16,668 nt of DNA, taken from positions 1 through 16,668 of the forward strand of contig FR880190.1 of the NCBI GenBank assembly GCA_000435195.1, written 5' to 3'. This DNA comes from Clostridium sp. CAG:169. Lineage in GTDB: Bacteria > Bacillota > Clostridia > Oscillospirales > Ruminococcaceae. Positions within the stretch are counted from its first letter, which is position 1; the number at the start of each line of letters is the position of its first letter. Shown here in pieces: positions 7,802 through 15,258 of this stretch. A model generated the notes under the pieces. It saw nothing but the letters and a program-made list of their open reading frames with translations, had not been told where the DNA came from and did no database searches. The position numbers and the translations under genes were made by a program.

Positions 7802-7851
7802 GAATGCTTTTGAGGAAAAGAGAGGCTGTACACGACAGCACTACACGATAA

Positions 7852-7880
7852 ATTATAGTATATTGAACGTTTGAAAACAA
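7852..7880 (-). promoter_or_regulatory. Sigma-A promoter for glgP
   Basis: On the minus strand TTGTTT (7875-7880) and a perfect TATAAT (7852-7857) are separated by 17 bases. The start site near 7845 gives a leader of about 114 bases containing a small GCTGT/ACAGC hairpin (7825-7839) and the attenuator-like hairpin. Confidence 0.72.
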
Positions 7881-8039
7881 GAGTTATTGCAAGCAGAAGA
7901 CAGGATTTCTGGCAGGATGGACACAATTAGATGGGGATAACAGTAAAGTTTCCGAATTTTTAAAATGGAATTTACCTGCTTCTAATCTAAAAGCAGTCGG
8001 GAAAGCGAGCGTTTTGTCCGTCAAAAACTGTCTTTGCCC
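7881..8039. other. Divergent intergenic region between glgP and zapA
   Basis: This part of the roughly 400-base gap between the divergent genes contains no convincing gene. The only local structure is a 6-bp hairpin CTGCTT/AAGCAG (7976-7996). It separates the glgP promoter from the zapA promoter. An 87-codon frame on the minus strand here has no ribosome binding site and an odd composition, so I do not call it. Confidence 0.6.
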
Positions 8040-8069
8040 TTTACTTTCCACCTTCCAATCATATATAAT
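8040..8069 (+). promoter_or_regulatory. Sigma-A promoter for zapA
   Basis: TTTACT (8040-8045) and TATAAT (8064-8069) are separated by 18 bases; TTACTT with a 17-base spacer is the alternative. A start near 8076 leaves a leader of about 60 bases to the zapA ATG with one small GC hairpin around 8092-8105. Confidence 0.68.
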
Positions 8070-8137
8070 AAAACAAAGAGAAAAATCCCGACCCGCCCGG
8101 CGGGCAAAATCATGGGAGTATAGAAAGGATGGTCTGC

Positions 8138-8494
8138 ATGGCTGCACAAAATAAAGTCAGGGTGGAGATCTGCGGTTCAAGATATGTAGTATCCTCCAAC
8201 GAGCCGGTGGAGTATGTCAAAAGGCTGGCAAACGCCATCGAAAGTAAGGTAAAACATTTTATGGATTCCAGTCCAAACGTCACGCTCAACGATGCCTATT
8301 TCCTGGCGCTGCTCAACTATGCGGACCTGTATGAAAAAAGCGAGCAGAATGCCGACCACATTCGCAGCCAGTTGACCGAGTACCTGGAGGACTCCACCAG
8401 AGCCAAGCTGGAGATTGACGAGTACAAACGCGAAAATGAAAAACTGAGAAAGGAAATCGACATTCTGCGCCAGAATATCGGCAGAGAGCCGTGA
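8138..8494 (+). CDS. zapA: Cell division protein ZapA
   Basis: ZapA is a small FtsZ-binding protein that bundles protofilaments at the division ring. The frame opens at 8129, but AAAGG abuts that ATG and sits at proper spacing for the second ATG at 8138 (MAAQNKV), which I choose; this gives 118 residues. The N-terminal beta-hairpin (VRVEICGSRYVVSS) and the following helices match the ZapA head, and the C-terminal 45 residues (QNADHIRS onward) are a charged coiled coil, as expected. Position close upstream of a U32 peptidase gene is typical for Firmicutes. After the TGA the same frame stays open for 38 more codons with an acidic, coding-like sequence (see the next entry). Confidence 0.9.
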   Translation: MAAQNKVRVEICGSRYVVSSNEPVEYVKRLANAIESKVKHFMDSSPNVTLNDAYFLALLNYADLYEKSEQNADHIRSQLTEYLEDSTRAKLEIDEYKRENEKLRKEIDILRQNIGREP

Positions 8495-8611
8495 AGGACT
8501 CCGCTGACACAAGCAGAATTCTCCACGATGGACAAGCTGCTGTTCCAGCCGGAGGAAGAGGTCAGCAACGATTATGGCGAAGATGAATATGAATATGACG
8601 GGCAGATGTGA
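8495..8611 (+). other. In-frame acidic continuation of zapA after its TGA
   Basis: Directly after the zapA TGA (8492-8494) the same frame encodes 38 residues before the next stop at 8609-8611. It contains MDKLLFQPEEEV and a tyrosine/acid-rich end (DYGEDEYEYDGQM). The composition looks like a protein tail rather than spacer. It could be a lost C-terminal tail after a nonsense change, a sequencing error, stop-codon read-through, or a 27-residue peptide from the ATG at 8528. Which of these holds cannot be told here. Confidence 0.45.
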
Positions 8612-8648
8612 TACAGTAGAGCAACTGCCCAAGAAGGGACGAAAACAG

Positions 8649-9146
8649 ATGGAATACCGGTTTCGCCGCGCACAGAATGCGGATGTGGACCAGATGATGG
8701 AGATTATTCGAGACAGAATCAAATGGATGGACAAGCAGGGACTGCACCAGTGGAACAAAACGGATTATATGCAGCAATACCCACGGGAATATTTCCTGGA
8801 GGGGATTGAAAAGGGTTTGTTTTATGTTGCACTGGACGAGCAGGACCAGGTGGCAGGGTTGATGGCGCTGCTGACCGAGGACCCGCGCTGGGCAGAGGAT
8901 GAACCAAAGGACTGCTACTATGTGCATCATCTGGCAGCAAGGTCGGACGCCAAGGGCGCCGGCAGAGCGCTGCTGGAATTTTGCCGCCAGCTTTCGGTGC
9001 AGGAGGGCAAGCAGAGTATCCGCCTGGATTGCCAGCTGGGCAACGACCGCCTGAACGCTTTTTATGAGAGTCTGGGGTATCTGTACACCGGACCGATGGT
9101 CGAGGGAAGCTACGAGGGCATCAAACGGGAAAAAACACTCAAATAG
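8649..9146 (+). CDS. GNAT-family N-acetyltransferase
   Basis: This is a GCN5-related acetyltransferase of 165 residues from the start MEYRFRRAQ, which has AAGGGA about 10 bases upstream. A longer in-frame start at 8574 would add 25 residues with a non-conserved sequence overlapping the zapA tail, so I prefer the shorter one. It opens with the usual first strand (YRFRRAQNADVDQMMEII), has a central strand GLFYVALDEQDQVAGLMAL, then YYVHHLAA followed by the acetyl-CoA binding A-motif in degenerate form (RSDAKGAGRALLEF), and ends with the family's LNAFYESLGY block. The acceptor substrate is unknown. It sits between zapA and the U32 gene. Confidence 0.9.
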   Translation: MEYRFRRAQNADVDQMMEIIRDRIKWMDKQGLHQWNKTDYMQQYPREYFLEGIEKGLFYVALDEQDQVAGLMALLTEDPRWAEDEPKDCYYVHHLAARSDAKGAGRALLEFCRQLSVQEGKQSIRLDCQLGNDRLNAFYESLGYLYTGPMVEGSYEGIKREKTLK

Positions 9147-9152
9147 GTTGAA

Positions 9153-9184
9153 GAAAACAGGGAGGGAGATACCTCCCTGTTTTC
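9153..9184 (+). terminator. Hairpin terminator after the GNAT gene
   Basis: GAAAACAGGGAGG (9153-9165) and CCTCCCTGTTTTC (9172-9184) form a perfect 13-bp stem with a 6-base loop, starting 6 bases after the stop. The TTTT run is inside the 3' arm, as in A-tract/U-tract terminators, so it is likely partial; the U32 gene starts 38 bases later without an obvious promoter. Confidence 0.72.
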
Positions 9185-9222
9185 GGCTGGAGCAAACGGT
9201 TGCAAGGACAAAGGAGAAGACG

Positions 9223-11301
9223 ATGAAGAAGATAGAGCTGCTGGCGCCGGCGGGCAATCTGGAAAGCCTGCTGGCAGCGGTACACAGCGGAGCGGATGCA
9301 GTCTATTTTGGCTATGGGGAGCTAAACGCCCGCCGCAACGCAAAAAATTTTGATGAGGACTCGCTGCGGGAGGCTTCCCGCATCTGTAAAGAGCGCGGAG
9401 TCAAGATGCACATGACGGTCAACACGATGGTGTACGACCGGGAGTATGAGCAGGTGATGCGCACTCTGGAGATTGCCTGCCGCTACGGCATCGACGCGCT
9501 GATTGTGCAGGATTTGGGAGTGGCTGCGCTGGTGCGCAAGGCAGCGCCCGAGATGCCGATGCATGCTTCCACCCAGCTGACGGTCCACAATCTGTCAGGC
9601 GCACTGGAGGCAAAGCAGCTGGGATTTTCCCGCGTGGTGCTTGCCCGCGAGATGAGCCGGTCGGAGATTGCTGCGATTGCCTCGCAGGCGCAGATTGAAA
9701 CCGAAGTGTTTGTACACGGTGCGCTGTGTATGTGTGTGTCCGGTCAGTGTTATATGAGCTCGGTGATTGGGGAGCGCAGCGGCAACCGCGGACTGTGCGC
9801 ACAGCCCTGCCGCCTACCGTTTTCCAGCGGTCGCAAGGGCGACAGCGGCTATGCCCTTTCGCTCAAGGACCTCAGCCTTGCCCATCGGGTGCAGGAGCTG
9901 GTGCAGCTGGGGGTAGATTCCTTTAAAATCGAGGGCAGGATGAAGCGCCCGGAATATGTTGCGGCGGCAGTCAGCCAGTTTAAGCAGGCGCTGGAAGGGC
10001 AGCAGGCAGATATGGATTTGATGGCGGCAGTCTTTTCCCGCAGCGGCTTTACCCAGGGGTATTTTGACGGCAAGCTGGGACAGGAAATGTTCGGCACCCG
10101 ACAGAAGGAGGATGTGCTGGCAGGACAAAAGGTGCTCAAAAGCTTAAACGACCTGGCTTCCAAAGATGTGCCGCGGGTCGGGGTGGACTTTGTTTTTTCG
10201 ATGTGCAAAGACCAGCCGGTCACCCTGTGTGTGCAGGATCAAGAGGGACATCAGGTGCAGGTGAGCGGTCCGCTGCCGCAGGAGGCACTCAAAGCGCCCA
10301 CCACCGAGGAGCTGGTCCACCGCAGTCTGGAAAAGATGGGCGGGACCTTTTATATGCTGGATGGACTGCGCTGTCAGCTGGATGATGGGCTGATTTGCCC
10401 GGCTTCCCAGCTGAATGCCCTGCGGCGGCAGGCTTTGGAGCAGCTGACCGAGCAGCGCGGAGAGATCGTTGCAAAACCATTTTATAGATTAGAGCCGCAA
10501 AAGGTGCAGAAGCATCAGCCAAAACGCCAGCCGGACGGCAGCCTGCCGCTGCGGGCGTATCTGCGCCAGCTGTCCCAGCTGACCGAGGAGCTGGTCGAAA
10601 GCTGCGAACTGCTGATTCTTCCGCTGGCAGAGCTGCTGCGGGGAGCGAACCGCCTGGACAAAAAGGTGCTTGAGAAAATCGCGGTGTCCCTGCCGCGGGT
10701 GGTATTTGGTGACGACCTTTTGCAGCTTGTGCCAAAGCTGGAGGAATGTCTGCGGCTGGGTGTGCGCCATCTGTCCACCGGCAATCTGGGCGGTGTGCGT
10801 CTGGGAAGAGAGCTGGGATTTATCGTTCATGGAGAGTTTGGGCTGAATATTGCCAACGCCGGCTGCCTGCAAGCGTATGAACAGCTGGGACTGCGCGACT
10901 GCCTGCTTTCCTTTGAGCTGTCGATGGCAAGGGCAAAGGGAATCGGCGGAAATCTGCCGCGTGGGCTGCTGGTCTATGGCAAGCTGCCGCTGATGATTAC
11001 CAGAAACTGCCCGATTCGTCTGGGCGGCTGCAAGGACTGCAAGGGCGTGGGAACGCTGACCGACCGAAAGAAGGAGACCTTCGAGGTGCGGTGTACCGAG
11101 CGCGCCTATTCGGAAATCTTTAACGCAAAACCGGTCTATCTGGCGGACCGGATGGAGGAGCTGGACAGCTTTGATTACGGGCTTTTGTATTTTACCGGCG
11201 AGGGACCTAAACAGGTGGACCGCATCTTAAAGCAGTACACCCAGCTGCACCAGCCGATGCAGGAGATTACCCGCGGACTGTATTACCGGAATGTAAAGTA
11301 G
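9223..11301 (+). CDS. Long U32 peptidase-family protein (RNA hydroxylase-like)
   Basis: This protein has 692 residues from the start MKKIELLAPAG, which has AAGGAG 7 bases upstream; the frame extends back to 9064 but that part overlaps the GNAT gene and the terminator. The N-terminal domain has LLAPAGNLESL and DAVYFG, then the U32 signature EVFVHGALCMCVSGQCYMS (161-179). C169, C176, C192 and C196 are likely iron-sulfur ligands. The C-terminal part carries a second Cys cluster (C596, C603, C606, C624). The length matches RlhA (23S rRNA C2501 hydroxylation) better than the shorter TrhP proteins (tRNA ho5U34). Despite the family name, protease activity is doubtful. RNA hydroxylation is inference from the family. 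The dut start follows 10 bases after the stop. Confidence 0.9.
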   Translation: MKKIELLAPAGNLESLLAAVHSGADAVYFGYGELNARRNAKNFDEDSLREASRICKERGVKMHMTVNTMVYDREYEQVMRTLEIACRYGIDALIVQDLGVAALVRKAAPEMPMHASTQLTVHNLSGALEAKQLGFSRVVLAREMSRSEIAAIASQAQIETEVFVHGALCMCVSGQCYMSSVIGERSGNRGLCAQPCRLPFSSGRKGDSGYALSLKDLSLAHRVQELVQLGVDSFKIEGRMKRPEYVAAAVSQFKQALEGQQADMDLMAAVFSRSGFTQGYFDGKLGQEMFGTRQKEDVLAGQKVLKSLNDLASKDVPRVGVDFVFSMCKDQPVTLCVQDQEGHQVQVSGPLPQEALKAPTTEELVHRSLEKMGGTFYMLDGLRCQLDDGLICPASQLNALRRQALEQLTEQRGEIVAKPFYRLEPQKVQKHQPKRQPDGSLPLRAYLRQLSQLTEELVESCELLILPLAELLRGANRLDKKVLEKIAVSLPRVVFGDDLLQLVPKLEECLRLGVRHLSTGNLGGVRLGRELGFIVHGEFGLNIANAGCLQAYEQLGLRDCLLSFELSMARAKGIGGNLPRGLLVYGKLPLMITRNCPIRLGGCKDCKGVGTLTDRKKETFEVRCTERAYSEIFNAKPVYLADRMEELDSFDYGLLYFTGEGPKQVDRILKQYTQLHQPMQEITRGLYYRNVK

Positions 11302-11311
11302 GAGAGAAACG

Positions 11312-11752
11312 ATGAGTATACTGAAGATCAAACGCCTGCACCCGCAGGCACAACTGCCGGCAAGGGCGACCGACGGCAGTGCAGGACACGACCTGTACGC
11401 CTGCATCGAACAACCGACAGAAATTTTGCCGGGACAGACGGTTAAGGTCCCGACCGGACTTGCTATCCAGCTGGAGAGCAGGAATTATGTGGCGCTGATA
11501 TTTGCACGCAGCTCGATGGGGACCAAATACGGTGTGATTCCAGCCAATGCGGTCGGAGTCATCGACTCGGACTACCGGGGAGAGGTCTGTGTCTGTCTGC
11601 ACAATCATTCGGACAAGCCGTATGTGGTGCAGCCGCAGGACCGAATCGCACAGCTGCTGGTGATGCCGGTGGAGCTGCCGGACATCGAGGAAGTCGATGA
11701 GCTGGAGGAAACCGGACGCGGTCAGGGCGGCTTTGGCTCGACCGGAAAGTAA
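11312..11752 (+). CDS. dut: dUTP diphosphatase (trimeric dUTPase)
   Basis: This 146-residue enzyme hydrolyses dUTP to dUMP and pyrophosphate, keeping uracil out of DNA and supplying the dTMP precursor. All five motifs of the homotrimeric family are present: DGSAGHDLYA (21-30), ARSSMGTKYG (65-74), GVIDSDYRGEV (82-92) with catalytic D85 and Y88, DRIAQLLVMP (110-119), and the C-terminal GRGQGGFGSTG (135-145). The ATG has AGGAGAG upstream and lies 10 bases after the U32 stop, so co-transcription is likely. Pairing with maf makes a nucleotide-sanitising couple. Confidence 0.97.
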   Translation: MSILKIKRLHPQAQLPARATDGSAGHDLYACIEQPTEILPGQTVKVPTGLAIQLESRNYVALIFARSSMGTKYGVIPANAVGVIDSDYRGEVCVCLHNHSDKPYVVQPQDRIAQLLVMPVELPDIEEVDELEETGRGQGGFGSTGK

Positions 11753-11787
11753 ACCTGCAAGCAGGCAGGAGGAAAGGAAGAAAGAGG

Positions 11788-12354
11788 ATGAAACTGGTGC
11801 TGGCATCCCAGTCCCCGCGCAGACGGGAGTTGTTGGAGTGGATACAAAAGGATTTTATCGTGCAGGCAAGCAGTGCAGAAGAGGTGATCCCGCCGGGAGC
11901 AACACCGTATGAAGCGGTGGAGCTGCTGGCAAGGGTGAAGGCGCAGGCGGTAGCAAAGGATTACCCCGACTGTGTGGTCATCGGAGCGGACACAGTGGTG
12001 GCACTGGACGGGCAGATCATGGGAAAACCGAAGGACCGCGCAGATTGCGTTCGTATGCTGTCGGCTCTGTCGGGACGGGAGCATGAGGTATATACCGGTG
12101 TGGCTCTTGTAGTGAACGGGCAGACTGAATCGTTTTATGAAAGGACGGCAGTGCGTTTTCTGCCGTTGACCGAAGAAGAGATCAACTGGTATGCAGACCT
12201 CGACGAGCCGTATGACAAGGCGGGAGCCTACGGCATCCAGGGTTACGGCAGTCTGCTGGTGGAGGGCATCTGCGGAGACTACTTCAATGTGATGGGTCTT
12301 CCGGTTGCTGCGCTCAACCGCCGGCTCAAGGCGCTGGGAAGGGCAGAAGCTTAG
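11788..12354 (+). CDS. maf: Maf-family nucleoside triphosphate pyrophosphatase
   Basis: This 188-residue Maf/YhdE-type enzyme hydrolyses dTTP, UTP and related or modified nucleotides to monophosphates; in Bacillus subtilis maf is linked to septum formation. Visible motifs are ASQSPRRRELL (6-16), GADTVV with D68 (66-71), GKPKD (79-83), DKAGAYGIQGYG (143-154), and the C-terminal NVMGLPV (167-173). AGGAGG and further purines precede the start. Location between dut and mreBCD is the common Firmicutes order. The length is normal. Confidence 0.96.
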   Translation: MKLVLASQSPRRRELLEWIQKDFIVQASSAEEVIPPGATPYEAVELLARVKAQAVAKDYPDCVVIGADTVVALDGQIMGKPKDRADCVRMLSALSGREHEVYTGVALVVNGQTESFYERTAVRFLPLTEEEINWYADLDEPYDKAGAYGIQGYGSLLVEGICGDYFNVMGLPVAALNRRLKALGRAEA

Positions 12355-12363
12355 CGATTTTAG

Positions 12364-12415
12364 ACAGAGAAATGCGGTTGAACACAGGGTGTTTGGTTAA
12401 AATCTGTAATTTTTT
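12364..12415 (+). terminator. Weak terminator candidate after maf
   Basis: ACAGA (12364-12368) can pair with TCTGT (12403-12407), enclosing AACAC/GTGTT (12381-12393), and six T residues follow (12410-12415). The pairing is short and interrupted, so the call is tentative. Confidence 0.33.
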
Positions 12416-12444
12416 GCCGCTTTCAAAAAATTCAAAAATTCCTG

Positions 12445-12473
12445 TTGAGATTGCGCCTTTTTCGGGTTATAAT
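12445..12473 (+). promoter_or_regulatory. Sigma-A promoter for mreB
   Basis: TTGAGA (12445-12450) and TATAAT (12468-12473) are separated by 17 bases, close to consensus. The start site near 12480 leaves a leader of about 180 bases before mreB. Confidence 0.85.
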
Positions 12474-12479
12474 ATATAG

Positions 12480-12661
12480 GATAATGTAGTTTGTCCGCCT
12501 TCTGGCGGGAAAAACGAATTGCTTTTGACTGTTTTTGCAATCAATTTTCAGATAAATTTGATGTGAAATAGATAGACGATCGTGCAGGGCAGCGGGGGAG
12601 CACCCTGAAATAGCGAAGATCGGCGCAGCTGTTTAAAATTTTGGCAGGAGGAAAAAAGGTT
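12480..12661 (+). other. Long mreB leader with small hairpins
   Basis: The leader contains a tight hairpin CCGCC/GGCGG with a TTCT loop (12495-12508) and a second imperfect one CAGGG/CCCTG (12585-12607). No start codon with a ribosome binding site and no known riboswitch is recognised. It ends in an AGGAGG at 12645-12651, which sets the mreB start. Confidence 0.5.
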
Positions 12662-13678
12662 ATGTTTGGAAAAGACATCGGCATTGATTTGGGTACAGCC
12701 AATACACTGGTATTCATGAAAGGAAAAGGAATCATCATGCGAGAGCCATCGGTGGTTGCAGTGGATACCAGAAATTATACCGTCAAATATGTGGGTCAGG
12801 AAGCAAAGGATGTTATCGGCAGAACACCGGGCTCTATCGTAGCAGTTCGTCCGCTCAAGGACGGTGTTATTGCGGACTTTGACATCACCGCAAGTATGTT
12901 GCAGATTTTTATCAAGAAAGCCTGCAACAATTCCATCTTTGCCCGTCCGCGCGTGGTCATCTGTATCCCATCCGGTGTCACTGCTGTTGAGCGCCGCGCG
13001 GTAAAAGAGGCTTCTTTGAAGGCAGGCGCACGCCATGTAGCCATCATCGAGGAGCCGATGGCAGCTGCTATCGGTGCAGGACTTCCGGTTGCCGAAGCGA
13101 CCGGCAGCATGGTTGTTGACATCGGCGGCGGCACCAGCGAGGTAGCGGTTATCTCCTTGGGCGGCATCGTTGCCTCCCGTTCGGTCAGAGTCGGCGGCGA
13201 TGAGTTCGACTCAGCAATCATTCAGTATGTCAAGAAAAAATATAACCTGCTCATCGGTGACCGCACCGCAGAAAATATCAAGATTCAGATTGGTTCGGCA
13301 TACCCTTATGAGGATGAACAGCCGATGGAAATCAAAGGACGCAACCTGGTGGACGGTCTGCCAAAGAACATGATGCTGCACCCGGAAGAGGTCCGCGAAG
13401 CGCTGGCAGATTCCATTATGTCGGTGCTGGATGCCATCCGCACCACCCTTGAGAGAACACCACCGGAGCTGTCTGCGGACATCATCGACCACGGCATTAC
13501 ATTGACCGGCGGCGGAGCTATGCTGCGCGGACTGGACCAGCTGATTTCCAAAGAGACCGGTATGCCGGTGCAGGTGGCAGAAAACCCGCTGGATTGTGTG
13601 GCTGCCGGAACCGGAAAGCTGCTGGAGAATCTCAACAGCATGAAGGAACTGCTGTCCGACGACGATTCCAAATATTAA
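12662..13678 (+). CDS. mreB: Rod-shape actin homologue MreB
   Basis: This 338-residue actin-like ATPase forms membrane-bound filaments that guide lateral wall synthesis. I start at ATG 12662 (MFGKDIG), which has AGGAGG 10 bases upstream; an in-frame TTG at 12641 precedes that site and is unlikely. Phosphate 1 is IDLGTANT (8-15), phosphate 2 is VVDIGGGTSEV (151-161), the connecting segment is IEEPMAAAIGAG (129-140), and the adenosine region is TGGGAMLRG (282-290). The N-terminal MFGK with small hydrophobic residues fits membrane contact. A hairpin terminator follows before mreC. Confidence 0.97.
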   Translation: MFGKDIGIDLGTANTLVFMKGKGIIMREPSVVAVDTRNYTVKYVGQEAKDVIGRTPGSIVAVRPLKDGVIADFDITASMLQIFIKKACNNSIFARPRVVICIPSGVTAVERRAVKEASLKAGARHVAIIEEPMAAAIGAGLPVAEATGSMVVDIGGGTSEVAVISLGGIVASRSVRVGGDEFDSAIIQYVKKKYNLLIGDRTAENIKIQIGSAYPYEDEQPMEIKGRNLVDGLPKNMMLHPEEVREALADSIMSVLDAIRTTLERTPPELSADIIDHGITLTGGGAMLRGLDQLISKETGMPVQVAENPLDCVAAGTGKLLENLNSMKELLSDDDSKY

Positions 13679-13691
13679 ACGTTTTGCAAAT

Positions 13692-13725
13692 AAGGCTGCC
13701 GGCCCGGCCGGTGGCCTTCTCTTTT
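13692..13725 (+). terminator. Hairpin terminator between mreB and mreC
   Basis: A GC-rich stem of about 12 pairs including two G-T wobbles (13692-13703 with 13707-13718, AAGGC through GCCTT) with a very short loop is followed by TTCTCTTTT. It lies 14 bases after the mreB stop. With no promoter visible before mreC, partial termination that lowers mreCD and mrdA relative to mreB is the likely effect. Confidence 0.7.
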
Positions 13726-13737
13726 ATAAAAACGCAG

Positions 13738-13780
13738 CTGCACAGAGAAATGCAATGGCTGATGCAATGGCTTTGTGCAG
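13738..13780 (+). repeat. Tandem 12-bp repeat inside a hairpin before mreC
   Basis: ATGCAATGGCTG (13750-13761) is followed at once by ATGCAATGGCTT (13762-13773). The pair sits within the loop of an inverted repeat CTGCACA (13738-13744) and TGTGCAG (13774-13780). It lies in the mreC leader; the role is unknown. Confidence 0.6.
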
Positions 13781-13803
13781 GCGGAAGGGAGTGCTGACCG
13801 AAA

Positions 13804-14691
13804 GTGAAGGAGTTTTTTCACAGCTGGGTCTTTAAGGTGCTGCTGGCACTGTGTATTGTGATGTTTGCCTTTCTGCTGCGGGCAACCATGACGATGGGAG
13901 CTTCCACCGTGGTGGAGCAGATTGTCGGGACCATCACTGCGCCGGTGCAGTCGCTGACCTCCGGTTTGAGCGGTTCGATCACCGGCTTTCTGGACCAGTT
14001 TCTCCGGGCAAGCGAGATTTCGCAGGAGAACGAGCAGCTTCGGGAGGAGAACAGAAAGCTCATCGAGCAGATGGTAGACTATGAAAACTATAAACATGAA
14101 AACGAAAGCTTAAAGGAGCAGCTGGGCATTCAGGAGGAAAATCCGCAGTGGGAAACGATGACTGCTTCGGTCATCGGAAGGGACCCGTCCGACCAGTTTT
14201 ACTCCTTCACCATTGATAAAGGCACGCTGGACGGCGTGTCCTACCAGGACCCGGTCATCACGGCGGATGGGCTGGTCGGCATCGTTTCCGAGGTGGGACC
14301 GGTGTTTGCCAAGGTGACCACCATCCTCGATGTCCGGCTGAACGTTGCCTGTCAGGACGTGCGCACCCAGGATGTCGCCACCATTTCGGGCGATATTGAG
14401 ATGGCGCAGCAGGGCAAGTGCAAGATGTCGCTGATTCCGCGCGAAAGCGGGATTGCCAAGGGCGACATCGTTCAGACGGCAGGGACCTCGGGACTGTATC
14501 CGCAGGGAATTGTCGTCGGAAGAGTCAGCGATGTTGGATTCGAGCCACAGGGTACGATGATGTATGCGGTGGTCGAGCCGGCAAACGACATCAAGAGCAT
14601 CAAGGATGTTGTCATCATCACCTCCTTTAAAGGGCAGGGAAGCAGCCTGTCCGGCTTTGAGCAGGATGTGCAGCAACAGCAGGAAAACTAG
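13804..14691 (+). CDS. mreC: Rod-shape protein MreC
   Basis: MreC is a bitopic scaffold linking MreB filaments to PBP2 and RodA outside the membrane. These 295 residues start at GTG; the nearest ribosome binding site is AAGGGAG about 12 bases upstream, rather far. There is one membrane helix (about 9-27), a coiled coil (about 71-108, QENEQLREENRKL), and then the two beta-barrel MreC domain with ASVIGRDPS (121-129), FTIDKGTLDGV (135-145), DGLVGIVSEV (155-164) and LYPQGIVVG (231-239). The C-terminus ends in a glutamine-rich tail. mreD follows after 27 bases. Confidence 0.95.
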   Translation: MKEFFHSWVFKVLLALCIVMFAFLLRATMTMGASTVVEQIVGTITAPVQSLTSGLSGSITGFLDQFLRASEISQENEQLREENRKLIEQMVDYENYKHENESLKEQLGIQEENPQWETMTASVIGRDPSDQFYSFTIDKGTLDGVSYQDPVITADGLVGIVSEVGPVFAKVTTILDVRLNVACQDVRTQDVATISGDIEMAQQGKCKMSLIPRESGIAKGDIVQTAGTSGLYPQGIVVGRVSDVGFEPQGTMMYAVVEPANDIKSIKDVVIITSFKGQGSSLSGFEQDVQQQQEN

Positions 14692-14718
14692 CCGAAAGGC
14701 AAAAGGAGGTACGGCGAC

Positions 14719-15237
14719 GTGAACAGGCGTTCCAAAATACAGCTGATAAAATACATTTTGTACAGTTTTTTGATGATTGTACTGTATGTATTGCAGACCG
14801 ACCCGAATTTTACCTTGAGCAGCGGGACCGGACCGGTGCTGGTGCTGCCCTTTGCTGTCGCGGTTGCGATGTTTGACGGGCAGCTTGCGGGCGGACTGTT
14901 TGGACTGTTTGCAGGGATTTTGTGCGACACCTCGTCCAGCGTCCTGTTTGGATTTGGCTCGATTTTATATCTGGTCATCTGTACGGCAGTGGGATTGCTG
15001 GTGCTTTACTTCATGCAACCCTCGCTGACCAACAGTTTAATTTTTACCGGCAGCGGGTTTGCGGTTCGGCTGCTATTGGAATACTTTTTTTACTATGCAA
15101 TGTGGGGATATGAAAACAGCTCCCAGATTTTGCTGCGGCATATGCTCCCCAATCTGCTGTGTACCCTGCTGGTCACTCCGCTGATTTTTCTGGCGGTACG
15201 GCGGATGCACCGCTTTTTTGAGGAGAAATTGGAGTAG
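14719..15237 (+). CDS. mreD: Rod-shape protein MreD
   Basis: This 172-residue integral membrane protein is the third elongasome scaffold subunit. It starts at GTG with AAAGGAGG 9 bases upstream. Five or so hydrophobic helices are visible, beginning at residues 8-25, with the family-typical FGLFAGILCDTSSS segment (61-74) between helices, and a basic C-terminal RRMHRFFEEK. MreD sequences are poorly conserved, so the call rests on length, helices and position between mreC and a PBP2 gene. Confidence 0.93.
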   Translation: MNRRSKIQLIKYILYSFLMIVLYVLQTDPNFTLSSGTGPVLVLPFAVAVAMFDGQLAGGLFGLFAGILCDTSSSVLFGFGSILYLVICTAVGLLVLYFMQPSLTNSLIFTGSGFAVRLLLEYFFYYAMWGYENSSQILLRHMLPNLLCTLLVTPLIFLAVRRMHRFFEEKLE

Positions 15238-15258
15238 AAGCAGAAAGGAGGCTATGCC

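Noticed and set aside
7884..8147. An 87-codon minus-strand frame in the divergent intergenic region
   Set aside because: It has no ribosome binding site, overlaps the start of zapA and the two promoters, and its product looks like translated spacer.
8492..8494. UGA recoded as a sense codon in this organism
   Set aside because: TGA serves as the ordinary stop of other genes here, such as the ATGA overlap of the HAD and methyltransferase genes, so genome-wide recoding is unlikely; the zapA tail needs a local explanation.
9064..9222. A longer N-terminus for the U32 protein
   Set aside because: The extra 53 codons overlap the GNAT gene and its terminator and lack family similarity, while the ATG at 9223 has a good ribosome binding site and the LLAPAG family start.
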